A DNA stretch of 64,000 bases from Lysobacter sp. (GTDB lineage: Bacteria; Pseudomonadota; Gammaproteobacteria; Xanthomonadales; Xanthomonadaceae). The position numbers and the translations under genes were made by a program. Positions 26,768 through 36,308 of this stretch are shown piece by piece (the stretch's first letter is position 1; each line of letters begins with the position of its first letter). A model generated the notes under the pieces. That model did not search any database, was not told the DNA's origin, and worked only from the letters and a program-made list of their open reading frames with translations. Where the stretch lies: the NCBI GenBank assembly GCA_008015835.1, contig SSGH01000020.1, positions 55,526 through 119,525 of the forward strand, given 5' to 3'.

Positions 26768-27268
26768 TCAGTCGTCCCGGGTCTTACCGCCGCCGGCTTT
26801 GTCCTTGGGTTTCGGCGCCGAGCTACGGCCCATCGCGCCGATCAAATTGTGCTGGAACTCGCGCCACATCTCGAGATTGCGCTCGGTCAGTTGATTCATC
26901 ATCGTCCACGGCGTTTGGCCGAGAAGACCGCCCATCTGTTGGCGGAATTGCTGCTGCTGTTCGATGAAGATCTGCATCGAACGTTCGAGGTAGTTGCCCA
27001 TGAAACCCTGCAGCGAATCGCCGTAGAAGCGAATGATCTGGCTGAGCAACTGGGTGGAGAGCACCGGTTCGCCGTCCTGCTCGTGCTCGGCGATGATCTG
27101 CAGCAGCACTTGGCGGGTGAGGTCTTCCCCGGATTTCGCGTCCCGTACCTCGAACTCCTCGCCGTCCACGATCAGTTGGCGAACGTCCTCGATCGTGATG
27201 TAGCTCGAAATCTTGGTGTCGTACAACCGACGGTTCGGGTACTTCTTGATGATCCGAAGAGAGGGCAT
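26768..27268 (-). CDS. phaR: Polyhydroxyalkanoate synthesis regulator PhaR
   Basis: The N-terminus of this 166-residue protein is the conserved PHB/PHA accumulation DNA-binding domain ('IIKKYPNRRLYDTKISSYITIEDVRQLI' in parts, about residues 5-65). The central acetylated-polymer-binding domain 'LLSQIIRFYGDSLQGFMGNYLERSM' follows. PhaR represses phasin and synthesis genes and binds the nascent polymer, which releases repression. It sits between two phaB-type genes on the same strand, which supports the assignment. No synthase gene (phaC) is in the window. Confidence 0.95.
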   Translation of the reverse strand: MPSLRIIKKYPNRRLYDTKISSYITIEDVRQLIVDGEEFEVRDAKSGEDLTRQVLLQIIAEHEQDGEPVLSTQLLSQIIRFYGDSLQGFMGNYLERSMQIFIEQQQQFRQQMGGLLGQTPWTMMNQLTERNLEMWREFQHNLIGAMGRSSAPKPKDKAGGGKTRDD

Positions 27269-27508
27269 GGAGCCTTTGCTCTAGAAAGTTCAATTGCCGA
27301 GCATGGCGCAGCTCGTCGCGGCTTGCAACTGAACCCGGTCATGGTCGCCATGCCGAAACCGCATAAGGGCGATAAATCCAAGCCGATCAATCGCTTCCGA
27401 CGCGACGACGGCCCCGTTCGGGGCCGCCGGAGGCGCATGGGAGCGAATGCGGTACCGCCCCGACCGGCGATTCGCTCCGGCTGCGCGAGGGGTTTCGCAT
27501 CGGTCGGC

Positions 27509-28249
27509 TCACCACCCCATGTGGTGGCCGCCGTTGATGTCGAGGTTGGAGCCGGTGATCCAGCCGGCGCGCTCGTCGGCCAGGAAGGCCACGCCGTAGG
27601 CGATTTCGTCCGGCGTGCCGAGGCGGCCGGTCGGAATGTCGGCGACGATCTTGGCGCGCACCTCTTCGGGCACCGCCATCACCATGTCGGTGGCGATGTA
27701 GCCGGGCGAGATCGTGTTCACGGTGATGCCCTGCTTGGCGTTTTCGCGCGCCAGCGAGATGGTGAACCCGTGCATGCCGGCTTTCGCCGCGGCGTAGTTG
27801 GCTTGGCCGTATTGGCCTTTCAGGCCGTTGATCGAGCTGATCTGGATGATGCGGCCCCATTTGCGGTCGCGCATGCCCTCGATCACCGGGCGGGTGACGT
27901 TGAACACCGAATTCAAGTTGGTGTTGATCACGTCCTGCCACTGCTGCGGCGTCATCTTGTGGAAGGTGCCGTCGCGGGTGATACCAGCGTTGTTGACCAG
28001 GATGTCGATCGGCCCGAGCTGGCGCTCCACGTCATGCACCATCGCTTCGGCTTCCGCTGCGGAGGTCACGTCGCCCTTGGCCAGCGCGATGTCGTAGCCC
28101 TCGGCCTTCAACTGCGCTTGCCAGGCCTTGGCGCGCTCTTCGTTGCGGTAGTTGGTGGCGACTTTGTGGCCCATGTCGGCCAGTCGTTTGCAGATCGCGG
28201 TGCCGATGCCGCCGGTGCCGCCGGTCACGAGTGCGACGCGCGTGGTCAT
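27509..28249 (-). CDS. phaB: Acetoacetyl-CoA reductase PhaB
   Basis: At 246 residues this is the usual PhaB length. It has the NADP motif 'LVTGGTGGIGTAI', 'NNAGITRDGTFHKM', the catalytic Ser in 'IQISSINGLKGQYGQ' and 'YAAAKAG', and ends 'GGHHMGW'. It makes (R)-3-hydroxybutyryl-CoA with NADPH; the 'NYRNEER' segment after the second strand fits NADPH. The chosen ATG has GGAG upstream; the open frame reaches 38 residues further without family match. It is the first gene of the pha group, with 207 bases free of genes upstream, where the promoter should be. Confidence 0.94.
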   Translation of the reverse strand: MTTRVALVTGGTGGIGTAICKRLADMGHKVATNYRNEERAKAWQAQLKAEGYDIALAKGDVTSAAEAEAMVHDVERQLGPIDILVNNAGITRDGTFHKMTPQQWQDVINTNLNSVFNVTRPVIEGMRDRKWGRIIQISSINGLKGQYGQANYAAAKAGMHGFTISLARENAKQGITVNTISPGYIATDMVMAVPEEVRAKIVADIPTGRLGTPDEIAYGVAFLADERAGWITGSNLDINGGHHMGW

Positions 28250-28456
28250 AAGGTGTACTCCCTCCGGTTGAAGAATGCTGCCGTCCCGCCCCTCGCGTGA
28301 TCCGAGGCGGGATCGCGAAAGTATCGAGAAACGATGTTTCCGATCGGTTTGCAAGTCGTCCATTCGTCGAATGCCCGACGCGCGCCGATCCGCTCGACGC
28401 GCGCCGGCTCGATTCGGCCCCCTCGAATTCGCCCGCTCGACCGACTGCGTTCGATT

Positions 28457-29416
28457 CTATGTGTCTCCGGCGGCAAGATGATTGTGCAGTGCGGCGAAGT
28501 CGATCGGGCCGCGCGGAATACGCCTCGGGTCGAACGCGCGCATCGCGCCGGCCAGGCGGCGTTCGACCGAGCCGGCGGCCGGCATCGCATCGGCGCGCTG
28601 CCCCAGTGCGCGCCACGCCAGGGTCAGCGCCGGGATCGGATCGTCGCCGTCCACCGGCAGCGCCGCCTGCGATTTCGAGAGCTTGCGGCCTTCGCCGTCC
28701 AGGATCAGCGGCAGATGCGCGTACGCCGGGGTCGGCAGCGCCAGCGCGCGCTGCAGCGCGATCTGCCGCGGCGTGGAATCCAGCAGATCGGCGCCGCGGA
28801 CCACATGGGTGATGCCCTGCGCGGCGTCGTCCACCACCACCGCCAATTGGTACGCCCAACAGCCGTCGGCGCGCCGCAGCACCACATCGCCGACCTCTGC
28901 GGCCACGTCTTGCTCGAAGCGGCCGTGGACGGCGTCGTCGAAGCCGATGCGCGTGCCGTCGGCGATGCGCAGGCGCACCGAGAACGCCTCGCGGGCGCGG
29001 TCGGCGCGGCAGGCGCGATGCACGCCGCCCTCGCTGTCCACGTCGCTGCGGCTGCAATGGCAGCGGAAGGCGACGCCAGCGTCGAGCAAGCCGTCCAGCG
29101 CGACGCGGTACAGGTCGCCGCGTTCGCTCTGCCGCACCACGGGGGCGTCGGACGCGAGGCCGAATGCGGCCAGTGCGCGCAATTGCGCGTCGGCCGCGCC
29201 GGGGACTTCGCGCGCGCGATCCACGTCTTCGATCCGGACCCACCATTCGCCGCCGGCCTGCCGCGCCATCGCCCAACTGCCGAGCGCGGCCACCAGCGAA
29301 CCGAAATGCAGCGGCCCGGTCGGCGACGGCGCGAAGCGGCCGCGATAAAGCGCGGGCGACGCCGCGGTTTCGGAACTGTTCACGCCGTTATCCGTTCGCT
29401 GAATGAGGGGCCGCAT
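28457..29416 (-). CDS. gluQ: Glutamyl-Q tRNA(Asp) synthetase
   Basis: GluQ-RS attaches glutamate to queuosine in tRNA-Asp. It is a glutamyl-tRNA synthetase catalytic domain without the anticodon-binding part. The class I signatures are '[19 protein letters not shown]' (HIGH-like) and '[14 protein letters not shown]' (KMSKS-like). A zinc-binding set is present in 'CHCSRS...CRADRA'. The start is uncertain: the ATG at 29416 gives 319 residues, and a GTG at 29383 gives 308, closer to family N-termini. It is divergent from htpX, whose ATG is 98 bases away. Confidence 0.9.
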   Translation of the reverse strand: MRPLIQRTDNGVNSSETAASPALYRGRFAPSPTGPLHFGSLVAALGSWAMARQAGGEWWVRIEDVDRAREVPGAADAQLRALAAFGLASDAPVVRQSERGDLYRVALDGLLDAGVAFRCHCSRSDVDSEGGVHRACRADRAREAFSVRLRIADGTRIGFDDAVHGRFEQDVAAEVGDVVLRRADGCWAYQLAVVVDDAAQGITHVVRGADLLDSTPRQIALQRALALPTPAYAHLPLILDGEGRKLSKSQAALPVDGDDPIPALTLAWRALGQRADAMPAAGSVERRLAGAMRAFDPRRIPRGPIDFAALHNHLAAGDT

Positions 29417-29513
29417 CGCGCCCCGCGCGGGCGTCGCCGCGCTTGAATCGTCGGCGCGGCGCCACAGCTTAGCGACTCCGCACCCGTTGCGCCCCATCGG
29501 CTCCGAGGCCGTC

Positions 29514-30422
29514 ATGATCAAACGTACGATTCTGTTCCTCGCCACCAACCTCGCCGTGCTGTTGCTGTTCGGCCTGGTGATGTCGATCTTCGGCATCGAC
29601 CCGCAGACCGGCAGCGGCTTGCTGGTGATGGCCGCGATCTTCGGCTTCGGCGGCTCGATGATTTCGCTGCTCGCCTCGAAGTGGATCGCGAAAATGACCA
29701 CGCGCGCGCAGGTCATCCAAGACCCGCGCAACGAAACCGAACGCTGGTTGGTCGCGACCGTTCGCCGCCAAGCCGAAGCCGCCGGCATCGGCATGCCCGA
29801 AGTGGCGATCTACGACGCGCCCGAAATCAACGCCTTCGCCACCGGCGCCAATCGCAACAACGCCTTGGTGGCGGTCTCCACCGGCCTGCTGCGCGCGATG
29901 AATCGCGACGAAGCCGAAGCGGTGTTGGCGCACGAAGTCAGCCACGTCGCCAACGGCGATATGGTGACGATGGCGTTGCTGCAGGGCGTGCTCAACACCT
30001 TCGTGATCGTGCTGGCCCGCGTGGTCGGCCGCGTGATCGACGGCGCGCTCGGCGGCCAGCGCGACGACGGCAGCGTCGGTATCGGCTATTACGTCACCGT
30101 CTTCGCGCTGGAGATCGTCTTCGGCGTGTTCGCGAGCATCATCGCGATGGCCTTCTCGCGTCGCCGCGAGTTCCGCGCCGATGCCGGCGGCGCCAAGCTC
30201 GCCGGTCGCGCCAAGATGATCGCGGCGCTGGAGCGGCTGTCGATGACCTACGGCGCCAGCACCTTGCCCAAGCAGGTCCAGGCGTTCGGCATCTCCGGCG
30301 GCGTGGCCAATGGCCTTCGTCACCTCTTCACCAGCCATCCGCCGCTGGAAGCGCGCATCGCAGCGCTGCGCAACGCCGCGCGCGATGCCGAGTACGGGCC
30401 GAAGGTCGGCGTGGTGTCGTGA
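29514..30422 (+). CDS. htpX: Membrane zinc metalloprotease HtpX
   Basis: HtpX degrades damaged inner-membrane proteins. This 302-residue protein has two N-terminal membrane segments ('[18 protein letters not shown]' and '[18 protein letters not shown]'), the zinc motif '[13 protein letters not shown]' (HExxH), two further membrane segments near 160-220, and the third ligand in '[15 protein letters not shown]'. It ends in '[16 protein letters not shown]'. The start at 29514 matches the family N-terminus '[15 protein letters not shown]'; the 37 residues further upstream in the frame do not. A GC-rich hairpin follows 50 bases after the stop. Confidence 0.95.
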   Translation: MIKRTILFLATNLAVLLLFGLVMSIFGIDPQTGSGLLVMAAIFGFGGSMISLLASKWIAKMTTRAQVIQDPRNETERWLVATVRRQAEAAGIGMPEVAIYDAPEINAFATGANRNNALVAVSTGLLRAMNRDEAEAVLAHEVSHVANGDMVTMALLQGVLNTFVIVLARVVGRVIDGALGGQRDDGSVGIGYYVTVFALEIVFGVFASIIAMAFSRRREFRADAGGAKLAGRAKMIAALERLSMTYGASTLPKQVQAFGISGGVANGLRHLFTSHPPLEARIAALRNAARDAEYGPKVGVVS

Positions 30423-30472
30423 TCGCGACGGGCGCTCTTTCCCGATCCCATCGCATTCCCGTCCGCAGAAAC

Positions 30473-30500
30473 GAAACGCCCGCCGGAAGGCGGGCGTTTC
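30473..30500. terminator. Hairpin between the convergent htpX and fimX-like genes
   Basis: GAAACGCCCGCC-GGAA-GGCGGGCGTTTC is a perfect 12-bp stem with a four-base loop. The short TTT/AAA edges could terminate in both directions. It lies between the stop codons of two convergent genes. Confidence 0.7.
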
Positions 30501-30546
30501 GCGTGCGTTACGCGCGGTGCGGCATGCGCAACGGCCGCCGAGTCGC

Positions 30547-32631
30547 TCACTCGAAGTCGTAGTTCATCTCCGGACCCGCCGTGGCCAGGAAGTGGCCCTC
30601 GACGTAATCCACGCCGGCGGAGAACAGGATCGACATGCTGGCCGCGTCCTGCACGAATTCGGCGATGGTCTGGATGCCGAAATCGCGGGCCTTCAGCGCG
30701 ATCTCGCGCACGCGCTTCTGGCTGTCGGGGTTCTTGGGCAGATCCTCGATGAAGCTGCGGTCGATCTTGAGCACCTGCGGCTGAATGTGCGTGAGCAGTT
30801 GGAACGAGTCGAGACCGGCGCCGAATTGCTCCAGCCCCACTTTGCAGCCGTACTGATTCACGGTGGCGGCGAATTCCTGCACCGCTTTCAGATGGGTGAA
30901 CACGCGGGCTTCCTGCAACTGCAGCACCAAGTATTCGCCGGACACGCCGTGCTCCGACAGGCGCTTGCCGATATGCGTGGCCAGCGCGTCGTTCTGCAGC
31001 GAATTCTGCGACACCTTCACCATCAGCGTGGTCGGGCGATGCGCTTTGAAGCGCTGCGCCATCAGTTCGATCGCGTGTTCGACGACGTAGAGGTCGATCT
31101 CCTCCAACATGCCGTGTTCTTCGGCGATGCTCAGGAAGCTGTTGGGCGAGATCAGTTCGCCCTCGTCCCCTTCCAAACGCAGCAGGGTGTCGTAGATCGG
31201 ATGGTTGTCGCCCTGCAGGCTGATGACCGGCTGGAAGTGCAGGGCGAAGCGGTCGTTGTCGAGCGCGTCGCGCAGGCGCGCGACCCAGGCTTGAATGCGC
31301 TCGGCCTCGACGCGATCGACCGCGCTGGGGTCGAACAGCTCAACGCGATTGCCGCCCGTGCTGGCCGCCGATTGCGCGCCCTGCGCGGCTTTCGCCAGCA
31401 CTTGGGTGACGCTGGCGATCTTCTCGCTGATCTGCACGCCGCCGATGCTGGCGGTGATGACGCTGGAGCGCGCGCCGATGGTGAACACTTCCGCGGCGAA
31501 CGTGTTGCGGATGCGGGTGGCGAGCTGTTCGGTCGCAGCGTAGTCGGCGCCGCGCAGCAGCACCGCGAAACTGGTCTCGGAGAAGCGCGCGGCCATCGCG
31601 TCCGGCGGCAGTTCGCTGTTCAAGCGCTCGGCGATCGCGCCCAGCGTGCGGTCGGCGGCGTCGAGACCGATTTCCTGCATCAAGCGCTGGAAATGGTCGG
31701 GTTCGATCAACAGCAGGCCGTGGTGGCCTTCGTTCTGTGCGGCATCGGCGACCGCGTCTTCCAGCGCGCGCAGGAAGGTCGGGCGGTTGAACAGGCCGGT
31801 GACTTGGTCGCGCTGCTTGAGCTCTTCCACTTTCCGCGCCAGTTCCGGGTCCACGCCCTGTTCTTGGCGGCGGAAGATGACCTGCTGACAGGCTTCGCCC
31901 TCGTATTGGGCCTGGGTGAACTCCATCACCGCGGGGAAAGTATTGCCTTCGATATCGCGCGCCTGCAGTTCGTAGCGCGGCGGCGGGGTTTCGCCCTTGC
32001 TCAGCGACTTCAGCAACTGCTTGAACGCGTCCAGGTGCTGCTGCGAGACGAGGTCGAGCAGCGACATGCCCTCGATGTCCTCGAAGGACTCGAAGCCGAA
32101 CATCTCCAAGTACGCCGCGTTGGCGCGGATGTGCATGCCTTCGTGAACGTAGGCGATGGGTTCGCGCGAGGATTCGATCAGAGCGTCGCAACGGCGTTCG
32201 GTTTCGCGGACTTGCCCTTCCAGCCGGCGCTGCGCGCGGCGCGCGTCCAAGTCGCTCCATTCGCTGCGGATCGCGGCCAGCAGTTGCGTGGGTTTGTGGC
32301 GCAGCGCGATGCCGCGGGCGCCGCCGCCGAGAATCTCGGCGAAGCTGTCGGTGTCTAGTTGTTCGACGACGGCGATGACCGGGATGTCCTTGCCGGTGCC
32401 GGATACGCGATGCAGCACCTCGGGCAGCGCCGCTAGCGCGCAGGGGTGCGAGGACAAGACGAGGTCGATCGACTGCGAGGCGAGCATCGAGGTCAGCTCG
32501 TCCAGCGTCGCGGGCCGCAAGGGGCGAACCGCGATACCGGCGTTGCGCAACCCGCTGACGATGCCTTCGGCTTCTTCGACGCTGTCGTCGACCAACATCA
32601 GACGCAAGGCGGCGTCGTGGCTTCTCGACAT
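30547..32631 (-). CDS. FimX-like degenerate GGDEF/EAL protein with REC-like and PAS domains
   Basis: This 694-residue protein has a response-regulator-like domain (about 1-130, 'LRLMLVDDSVEEAEG'), then PAS (about 145-265, 'YVHEGMHIRANAAYLEMFGF'), GGDEF (about 275-440) and EAL (about 460-690). The GGDEF loop is replaced ('ARFSETSFAVLL'). The EAL motif reads Asp-Thr-Leu ('IYDTLLRLEG') and the usual DDFG is Glu-Gln-Phe-Gly ('VGLEQFGAGLDSF'). Both catalytic activities are therefore probably lost, while the EAL domain may still bind cyclic di-GMP. FimX of Pseudomonas and Xanthomonas has this architecture and controls type IV pilus assembly through PilZ and PilB. The start at 32631 gives the natural start of the first domain; 30 more residues are open upstream. 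Confidence 0.88.
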   Translation of the reverse strand: MSRSHDAALRLMLVDDSVEEAEGIVSGLRNAGIAVRPLRPATLDELTSMLASQSIDLVLSSHPCALAALPEVLHRVSGTGKDIPVIAVVEQLDTDSFAEILGGGARGIALRHKPTQLLAAIRSEWSDLDARRAQRRLEGQVRETERRCDALIESSREPIAYVHEGMHIRANAAYLEMFGFESFEDIEGMSLLDLVSQQHLDAFKQLLKSLSKGETPPPRYELQARDIEGNTFPAVMEFTQAQYEGEACQQVIFRRQEQGVDPELARKVEELKQRDQVTGLFNRPTFLRALEDAVADAAQNEGHHGLLLIEPDHFQRLMQEIGLDAADRTLGAIAERLNSELPPDAMAARFSETSFAVLLRGADYAATEQLATRIRNTFAAEVFTIGARSSVITASIGGVQISEKIASVTQVLAKAAQGAQSAASTGGNRVELFDPSAVDRVEAERIQAWVARLRDALDNDRFALHFQPVISLQGDNHPIYDTLLRLEGDEGELISPNSFLSIAEEHGMLEEIDLYVVEHAIELMAQRFKAHRPTTLMVKVSQNSLQNDALATHIGKRLSEHGVSGEYLVLQLQEARVFTHLKAVQEFAATVNQYGCKVGLEQFGAGLDSFQLLTHIQPQVLKIDRSFIEDLPKNPDSQKRVREIALKARDFGIQTIAEFVQDAASMSILFSAGVDYVEGHFLATAGPEMNYDFE

Positions 32632-32857
32632 TCGGCGGATCTCCGGGGGTAAGGGGCCGGCCGCGGCGCTGAGCGCCCACAGGCGAGCCGATGACGCATT
32701 CGGGGCGAATCCATCGCGCAAGTGATTGATTCGTCGGGGCTATCCGGTGTTTTACCGGACGCGCCGCGACCGCACAAGTCGCGAAAGGTCCGATGCAGTG
32801 TAGCCGCAACCCGCCGACGCTGTCGTGACGTCGACACCCCTTCGCGCCGCCACGCGG

Positions 32858-33871
32858 TCACAGCGGACGTTTGCCGGGATCGCCCGCCACTTCGCGCACC
32901 AGCTTGGGCACCAGATAGCCCGACAGCCGCGCCGAGAGCGCGCGATGCAGCGCGCGGGCGCGGTCGTCGCTCACCTCGAAGTGCGCCGCGCCCCGCACGC
33001 GATCGAGCTGATGCAGGTAGTAGGGCAGCACGCCGGCATCGAAGCCGCGTTCGCTCAGTGCGGCCAGGGTGTCGACGTCGTCGTTGACGCCGCGCAGCAG
33101 CACCGCCTGATTGAGCAAGGTCGCGCCGGCCTCGCGCAAACGCGCCATCGCGGCATCGACCGAGGCGTCGAACTCTTGCGCGTGGTTGGCGTGGATGACG
33201 ATGGCGACCGGCCACGGCAGCCCGCGCAGCCAGGCGACGAGTTCGGGATCCACGCGCTCGGGCAACACCACCGGCAAACGGGTATGGATACGCAGCCGGC
33301 GCAGGTGCGGCACCTCGGTGAGGCTCGCCGTCAGCTCGGCCAATTTCGGCGTCGCCAGCGATAGCGGATCGCCGCCTGACAGGATCGCCTCTTCGATGCT
33401 CGAGTCCGCCGCGATGGCGGACACGGCCTCGCGCCAACCCTCGGCGGCGGCGGTCTCCTCGGCGTAGGGAAAATGGCGGCGGAAGCAATAGCGGCAGTGC
33501 ACCGCGCAACTGCCGGTGGCGATCAGCAGCGCGCGGCCGCGGTATTTGTGGATCAGCCCGCGGCCCGCTTTCGCCGCCGCGTCGCCCACGGCGTCGAGGC
33601 CGAAGCCGGGCAGGGGGCGCAGTTCGTCGTCGAGCGGCAGCACTTGGCGCAGCAGCGGGTCGTGCGGGTCGCTCGGACGCATGCGCGCCACGAATCCGCG
33701 CGGCACCCGCAGCGGGAACTCCGCCGCGGCCTGGATCGAGAGCTCGGGCACGCGGCCGCTCAGGTCCAGCAGAGCCAACAATTCGGCCGGGTCGCGCACG
33801 GCGTCGCGCCAGAGGCGTTTCCAATCCCCGCCGGGGGCGGGCTGCAGGGAGGGGGAGGCTGCGGGTATCAT
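32858..33871 (-). CDS. epmB: EF-P lysine 2,3-aminomutase EpmB
   Basis: EpmB is a radical-SAM, PLP-dependent enzyme that converts L-lysine to (R)-beta-lysine, which EpmA then attaches to elongation factor P. The radical-SAM cluster motif is '[13 protein letters not shown]' (CxxxCxxC). 'SGGDPLSL' and '[12 protein letters not shown]' are family hallmarks, and the PLP lysine is expected near '[11 protein letters not shown]'. The protein has 337 residues from the ATG at 33871. It is divergent from efp, its substrate gene, with 139 bases between the two starts. Confidence 0.95.
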   Translation of the reverse strand: MIPAASPSLQPAPGGDWKRLWRDAVRDPAELLALLDLSGRVPELSIQAAAEFPLRVPRGFVARMRPSDPHDPLLRQVLPLDDELRPLPGFGLDAVGDAAAKAGRGLIHKYRGRALLIATGSCAVHCRYCFRRHFPYAEETAAAEGWREAVSAIAADSSIEEAILSGGDPLSLATPKLAELTASLTEVPHLRRLRIHTRLPVVLPERVDPELVAWLRGLPWPVAIVIHANHAQEFDASVDAAMARLREAGATLLNQAVLLRGVNDDVDTLAALSERGFDAGVLPYYLHQLDRVRGAAHFEVSDDRARALHRALSARLSGYLVPKLVREVAGDPGKRPL

Positions 33872-34010
33872 TAGCGGTTCTGTCGGCCGAGTCGTTCCGG
33901 GGCGCACGCATCCGGAGGCCCAGCCCGCCATTCTAGCCGCCCGGGCTCTCGCGTCCGCCGGGGCTGCGCCGCGAATTCCCACATTCCCGCATTTTCTTCA
34001 GGAGCACCCC

Positions 34011-34577
34011 ATGGCCAGTTTGGGCATGAACGACGTCAAGACCGGGCAGAAGATCCTGGTCAACAACGACCCCTGCGTCATCACCGAGACCGAATACGTC
34101 AAGCCGGGCAAGGGTCAGGCCTTCACCCGCATCAAGTACCGCAACATCAAGTCCGGCCGCGTGGTCGAAATGACCATGAAGGCCACCGACAACGTCGAAG
34201 TGGCCGACGTGGTCGACACCGATATGCAGTTCCTCTACGGCGACGGCGAGTACTGGCACTTCATGAACCAGGAGTCGTTCGAGCAGGTGCAGGCCGACAA
34301 GGCCGGCATGGGCGGCGCCGAAAAGTGGCTGAAGGGCGAGGAAGCCTGCGTGGTGACCCTGTGGAACGGCAACCCGATCGCCGTGCAGCCGCCGAACTTC
34401 GTCGAGTTGAAGATCGTCCAGACCGACCCCGGCGTGAAGGGCGACACCGCCGGCACCGGCGGCAAACCGGCGACGTTGGAAACCGGCGCCGTGGTCCGCG
34501 TGCCGCTGTTCGTGGGCAACGAAGAAGTCATCAAGGTCGATACGCGTTCGGGCGAGTATGTTTCTCGCGTGAAGTGA
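34011..34577 (+). CDS. efp: Translation elongation factor P
   Basis: EF-P enters the ribosomal E site and relieves stalling at proline runs. The 188-residue product has the KOW-like domain I with the modified lysine at the tip loop (Lys34 in 'KPGKGQAF'), then two OB domains and the C-terminal signature '[10 protein letters not shown]...KPATLETGA' in parts, ending '[11 protein letters not shown]'. The ribosome binding site AGGAG lies before the ATG. Presence of Lys34 together with divergent epmB shows the beta-lysylation route; epmA must lie elsewhere. Confidence 0.98.
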   Translation: MASLGMNDVKTGQKILVNNDPCVITETEYVKPGKGQAFTRIKYRNIKSGRVVEMTMKATDNVEVADVVDTDMQFLYGDGEYWHFMNQESFEQVQADKAGMGGAEKWLKGEEACVVTLWNGNPIAVQPPNFVELKIVQTDPGVKGDTAGTGGKPATLETGAVVRVPLFVGNEEVIKVDTRSGEYVSRVK

Positions 34578-34623
34578 TTGATTCATAGAGGCCCGTATGC
34601 GGGCCTCGTGATGAATCAATCAC
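34574..34623. repeat. Long inverted repeat overlapping the efp stop
   Basis: GTGATTGATTCAT (beginning inside the efp stop region) pairs with ATGAATCAATCAC. An inner hairpin, GAGGCCCG-TATG-CGGGCCTC, sits inside. There is no T run after it (CCCCCGCC follows), so it looks more like an mRNA 3'-end stabiliser than a terminator. Confidence 0.7.
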
Positions 34624-34912
34624 CCCCGCCCGCCTGGCCGCCGAAGCGCGAAAATGTTCGCGCCGCGCGCGCGGCCCGCGGACAGGGAATCGCCGGGTTC
34701 GCTTTCGATCTCCCGCCTATCCGAACACCCGCCCTCCGGCGGGTGTTCGCATTTTCGCTCAAGCGCGATCCCGTTCGTCCGGGCGTGATCGTCGCGACTC
34801 GCGTCGCTCCTACAATGCGGCACGGTCGGGGAATCGATATGCCAATCCTCGCTTCGAGTCGCTTCCCGTGCTCGACACACGCCCGTCGCCTCGGGAATGC
34901 GACAATGCCGCC
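34624..34912. other. Gene-free stretch between efp and the mtaD-like gene
   Basis: Apart from the inverted repeat at the efp stop and the terminator at 34723-34757, no gene is seen. The short open frames here have no ribosome binding sites or family features. The ~150 bases before 34913 should hold the promoter of the mtaD-like gene; no clear -35/-10 pair is visible. Confidence 0.6.
34723..34757 (+). terminator. Intrinsic terminator downstream of efp
   Basis: GAACACCCGCC-CTCC-GGCGGGTGTTC is an 11-bp stem followed by GCATTTTCG. It lies 145 bases after the efp stop. Confidence 0.75.
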
Positions 34913-36292
34913 ATGAGCGACGACTCCCTTCCCGGCTATACCCCGCCTCCTGAAGCCGCTGTCCCCGAGGTCTGCGATCTGTTGATCGAAGCGCGCTACG
35001 TGGTACCGATCGCGCCGCACGGTGCGGTGCTGGAACAGCATGCGGTGGCCGTGCGCGGCGGCGCGATCGTCGCCGTGTTGCCGATCGCCGAGGCGCGCGC
35101 AAGGTTCGAGGCGAAGGAAACGGTCTCGCGACCCGAAGGCGTGTTGATGCCGGGCTTGGTCAACGCGCACACGCATAATCCGATGACGTTGATGCGCGGC
35201 GTCGCCGACGATATGCCGCTGATGCGTTGGCTGCAGGAGCATGTGTGGCCGATCGAAGGCGCGATCATGGGGCCGGAGTACGTCGCCGACGGCATCGCGT
35301 TCGCGATCGCCGAAATGCTGCGCGGCGGAACGACCTGCTGCAACGAAAATTACTTCTTCCCCGACGTGCAGGCCGCGACCTACAAACGCTACGGTTTTCG
35401 CGCGCGGGTCGGTTTGCCGGTGATCGATTTCCCCACCGCCTGGGCGAAAAGCGACGACGAGTATTTCGACCGCGCCTGCGAGGTCTACGACCAATGGCGT
35501 CACGATGCGCTGATCGCCACCGCGTTCGCGCCGCATGCGCCCTACACCGTGTCCGACGCCAATTTCGAGCGTATCCGCATGCTGGCCGATCAGCTCGATG
35601 TGCCGGTGCATCTGCACACGCACGAAACCGCGCAGGAAGTGGTCGAATCCCAGAAGACATACGGCCAGCGCCCGATCGCGCGGCTCGAACGTTTGGGTTT
35701 GATCAACGACCGCCTGATCGCGGTGCATATGACCCAACTCACCGACGGCGAAATCGCGCTCTGCGCCGAGCGCGGCGTGAGCGTGGCGCATTGCCCGGAA
35801 TCGAATCTGAAACTGGCGTCGGGCTTTTGCCCCGTCGGCAAACTGCAGAAGGCCGGCGTCAACGTCGCCATCGGCACCGACGGCGCCGCCAGCAACAACG
35901 ATCTGGATATGTTCGGCGAAATGCGCACGGCCGCGTTGCTCGCGAAAGCCGTGGCCGAAGACGCCGCCGCGTTCGATGCGCACAGCGCGCTGCGCGCGGC
36001 CACGTTGGGCGGCGCGAAAGCGATGGGGTTCGATCATCTGGTCGGCAGTTTGGAGCCGGGCAAACAAGCGGACATCGTCTGCGTCGATCTCTCGGCGCTG
36101 GAAACGCAGCCGCTGCACCACGTCGCCTCGCAACTGGTCTACGCCACCGGCCGCCACCAGGTGAGCGACGTATGGATCGCCGGAAAACCGAAGCTGCGCG
36201 AACGCAGGCTTGTCGATATGGACATCGATGCGCTGATCGCGAACGCGCGGCAATGGCGGGAGCGGATCGGTGCGGTGGCGGTGGGCGATTGA
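34913..36292 (+). CDS. mtaD: TRZ/ATZ-family amidohydrolase (MTA/SAH deaminase-like)
   Basis: The protein has 459 residues and belongs to the amidohydrolase superfamily. Metal ligands are visible in 'VNAHTHNPMTLMRG', 'HLHTHETAQEV', 'AVHMTQL' and 'AIGTDGAASNNDLD', with Glu in the HTHE segment. Family members deaminate 5'-methylthioadenosine or S-adenosylhomocysteine. The related triazine hydrolases (AtzA/TrzA) act on other aminated heterocycles, so the exact substrate is not proven. The start is at 34913; the 15 further residues upstream have no family match. Together with ubiG and gph it forms a plus-strand run in which SAM-dependent methylation by-products could be recycled; that link is inference. 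Confidence 0.88.
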   Translation: MSDDSLPGYTPPPEAAVPEVCDLLIEARYVVPIAPHGAVLEQHAVAVRGGAIVAVLPIAEARARFEAKETVSRPEGVLMPGLVNAHTHNPMTLMRGVADDMPLMRWLQEHVWPIEGAIMGPEYVADGIAFAIAEMLRGGTTCCNENYFFPDVQAATYKRYGFRARVGLPVIDFPTAWAKSDDEYFDRACEVYDQWRHDALIATAFAPHAPYTVSDANFERIRMLADQLDVPVHLHTHETAQEVVESQKTYGQRPIARLERLGLINDRLIAVHMTQLTDGEIALCAERGVSVAHCPESNLKLASGFCPVGKLQKAGVNVAIGTDGAASNNDLDMFGEMRTAALLAKAVAEDAAAFDAHSALRAATLGGAKAMGFDHLVGSLEPGKQADIVCVDLSALETQPLHHVASQLVYATGRHQVSDVWIAGKPKLRERRLVDMDIDALIANARQWRERIGAVAVGD

Positions 36293-36308
36293 TTGCCGAG
36301 AAACGCGG

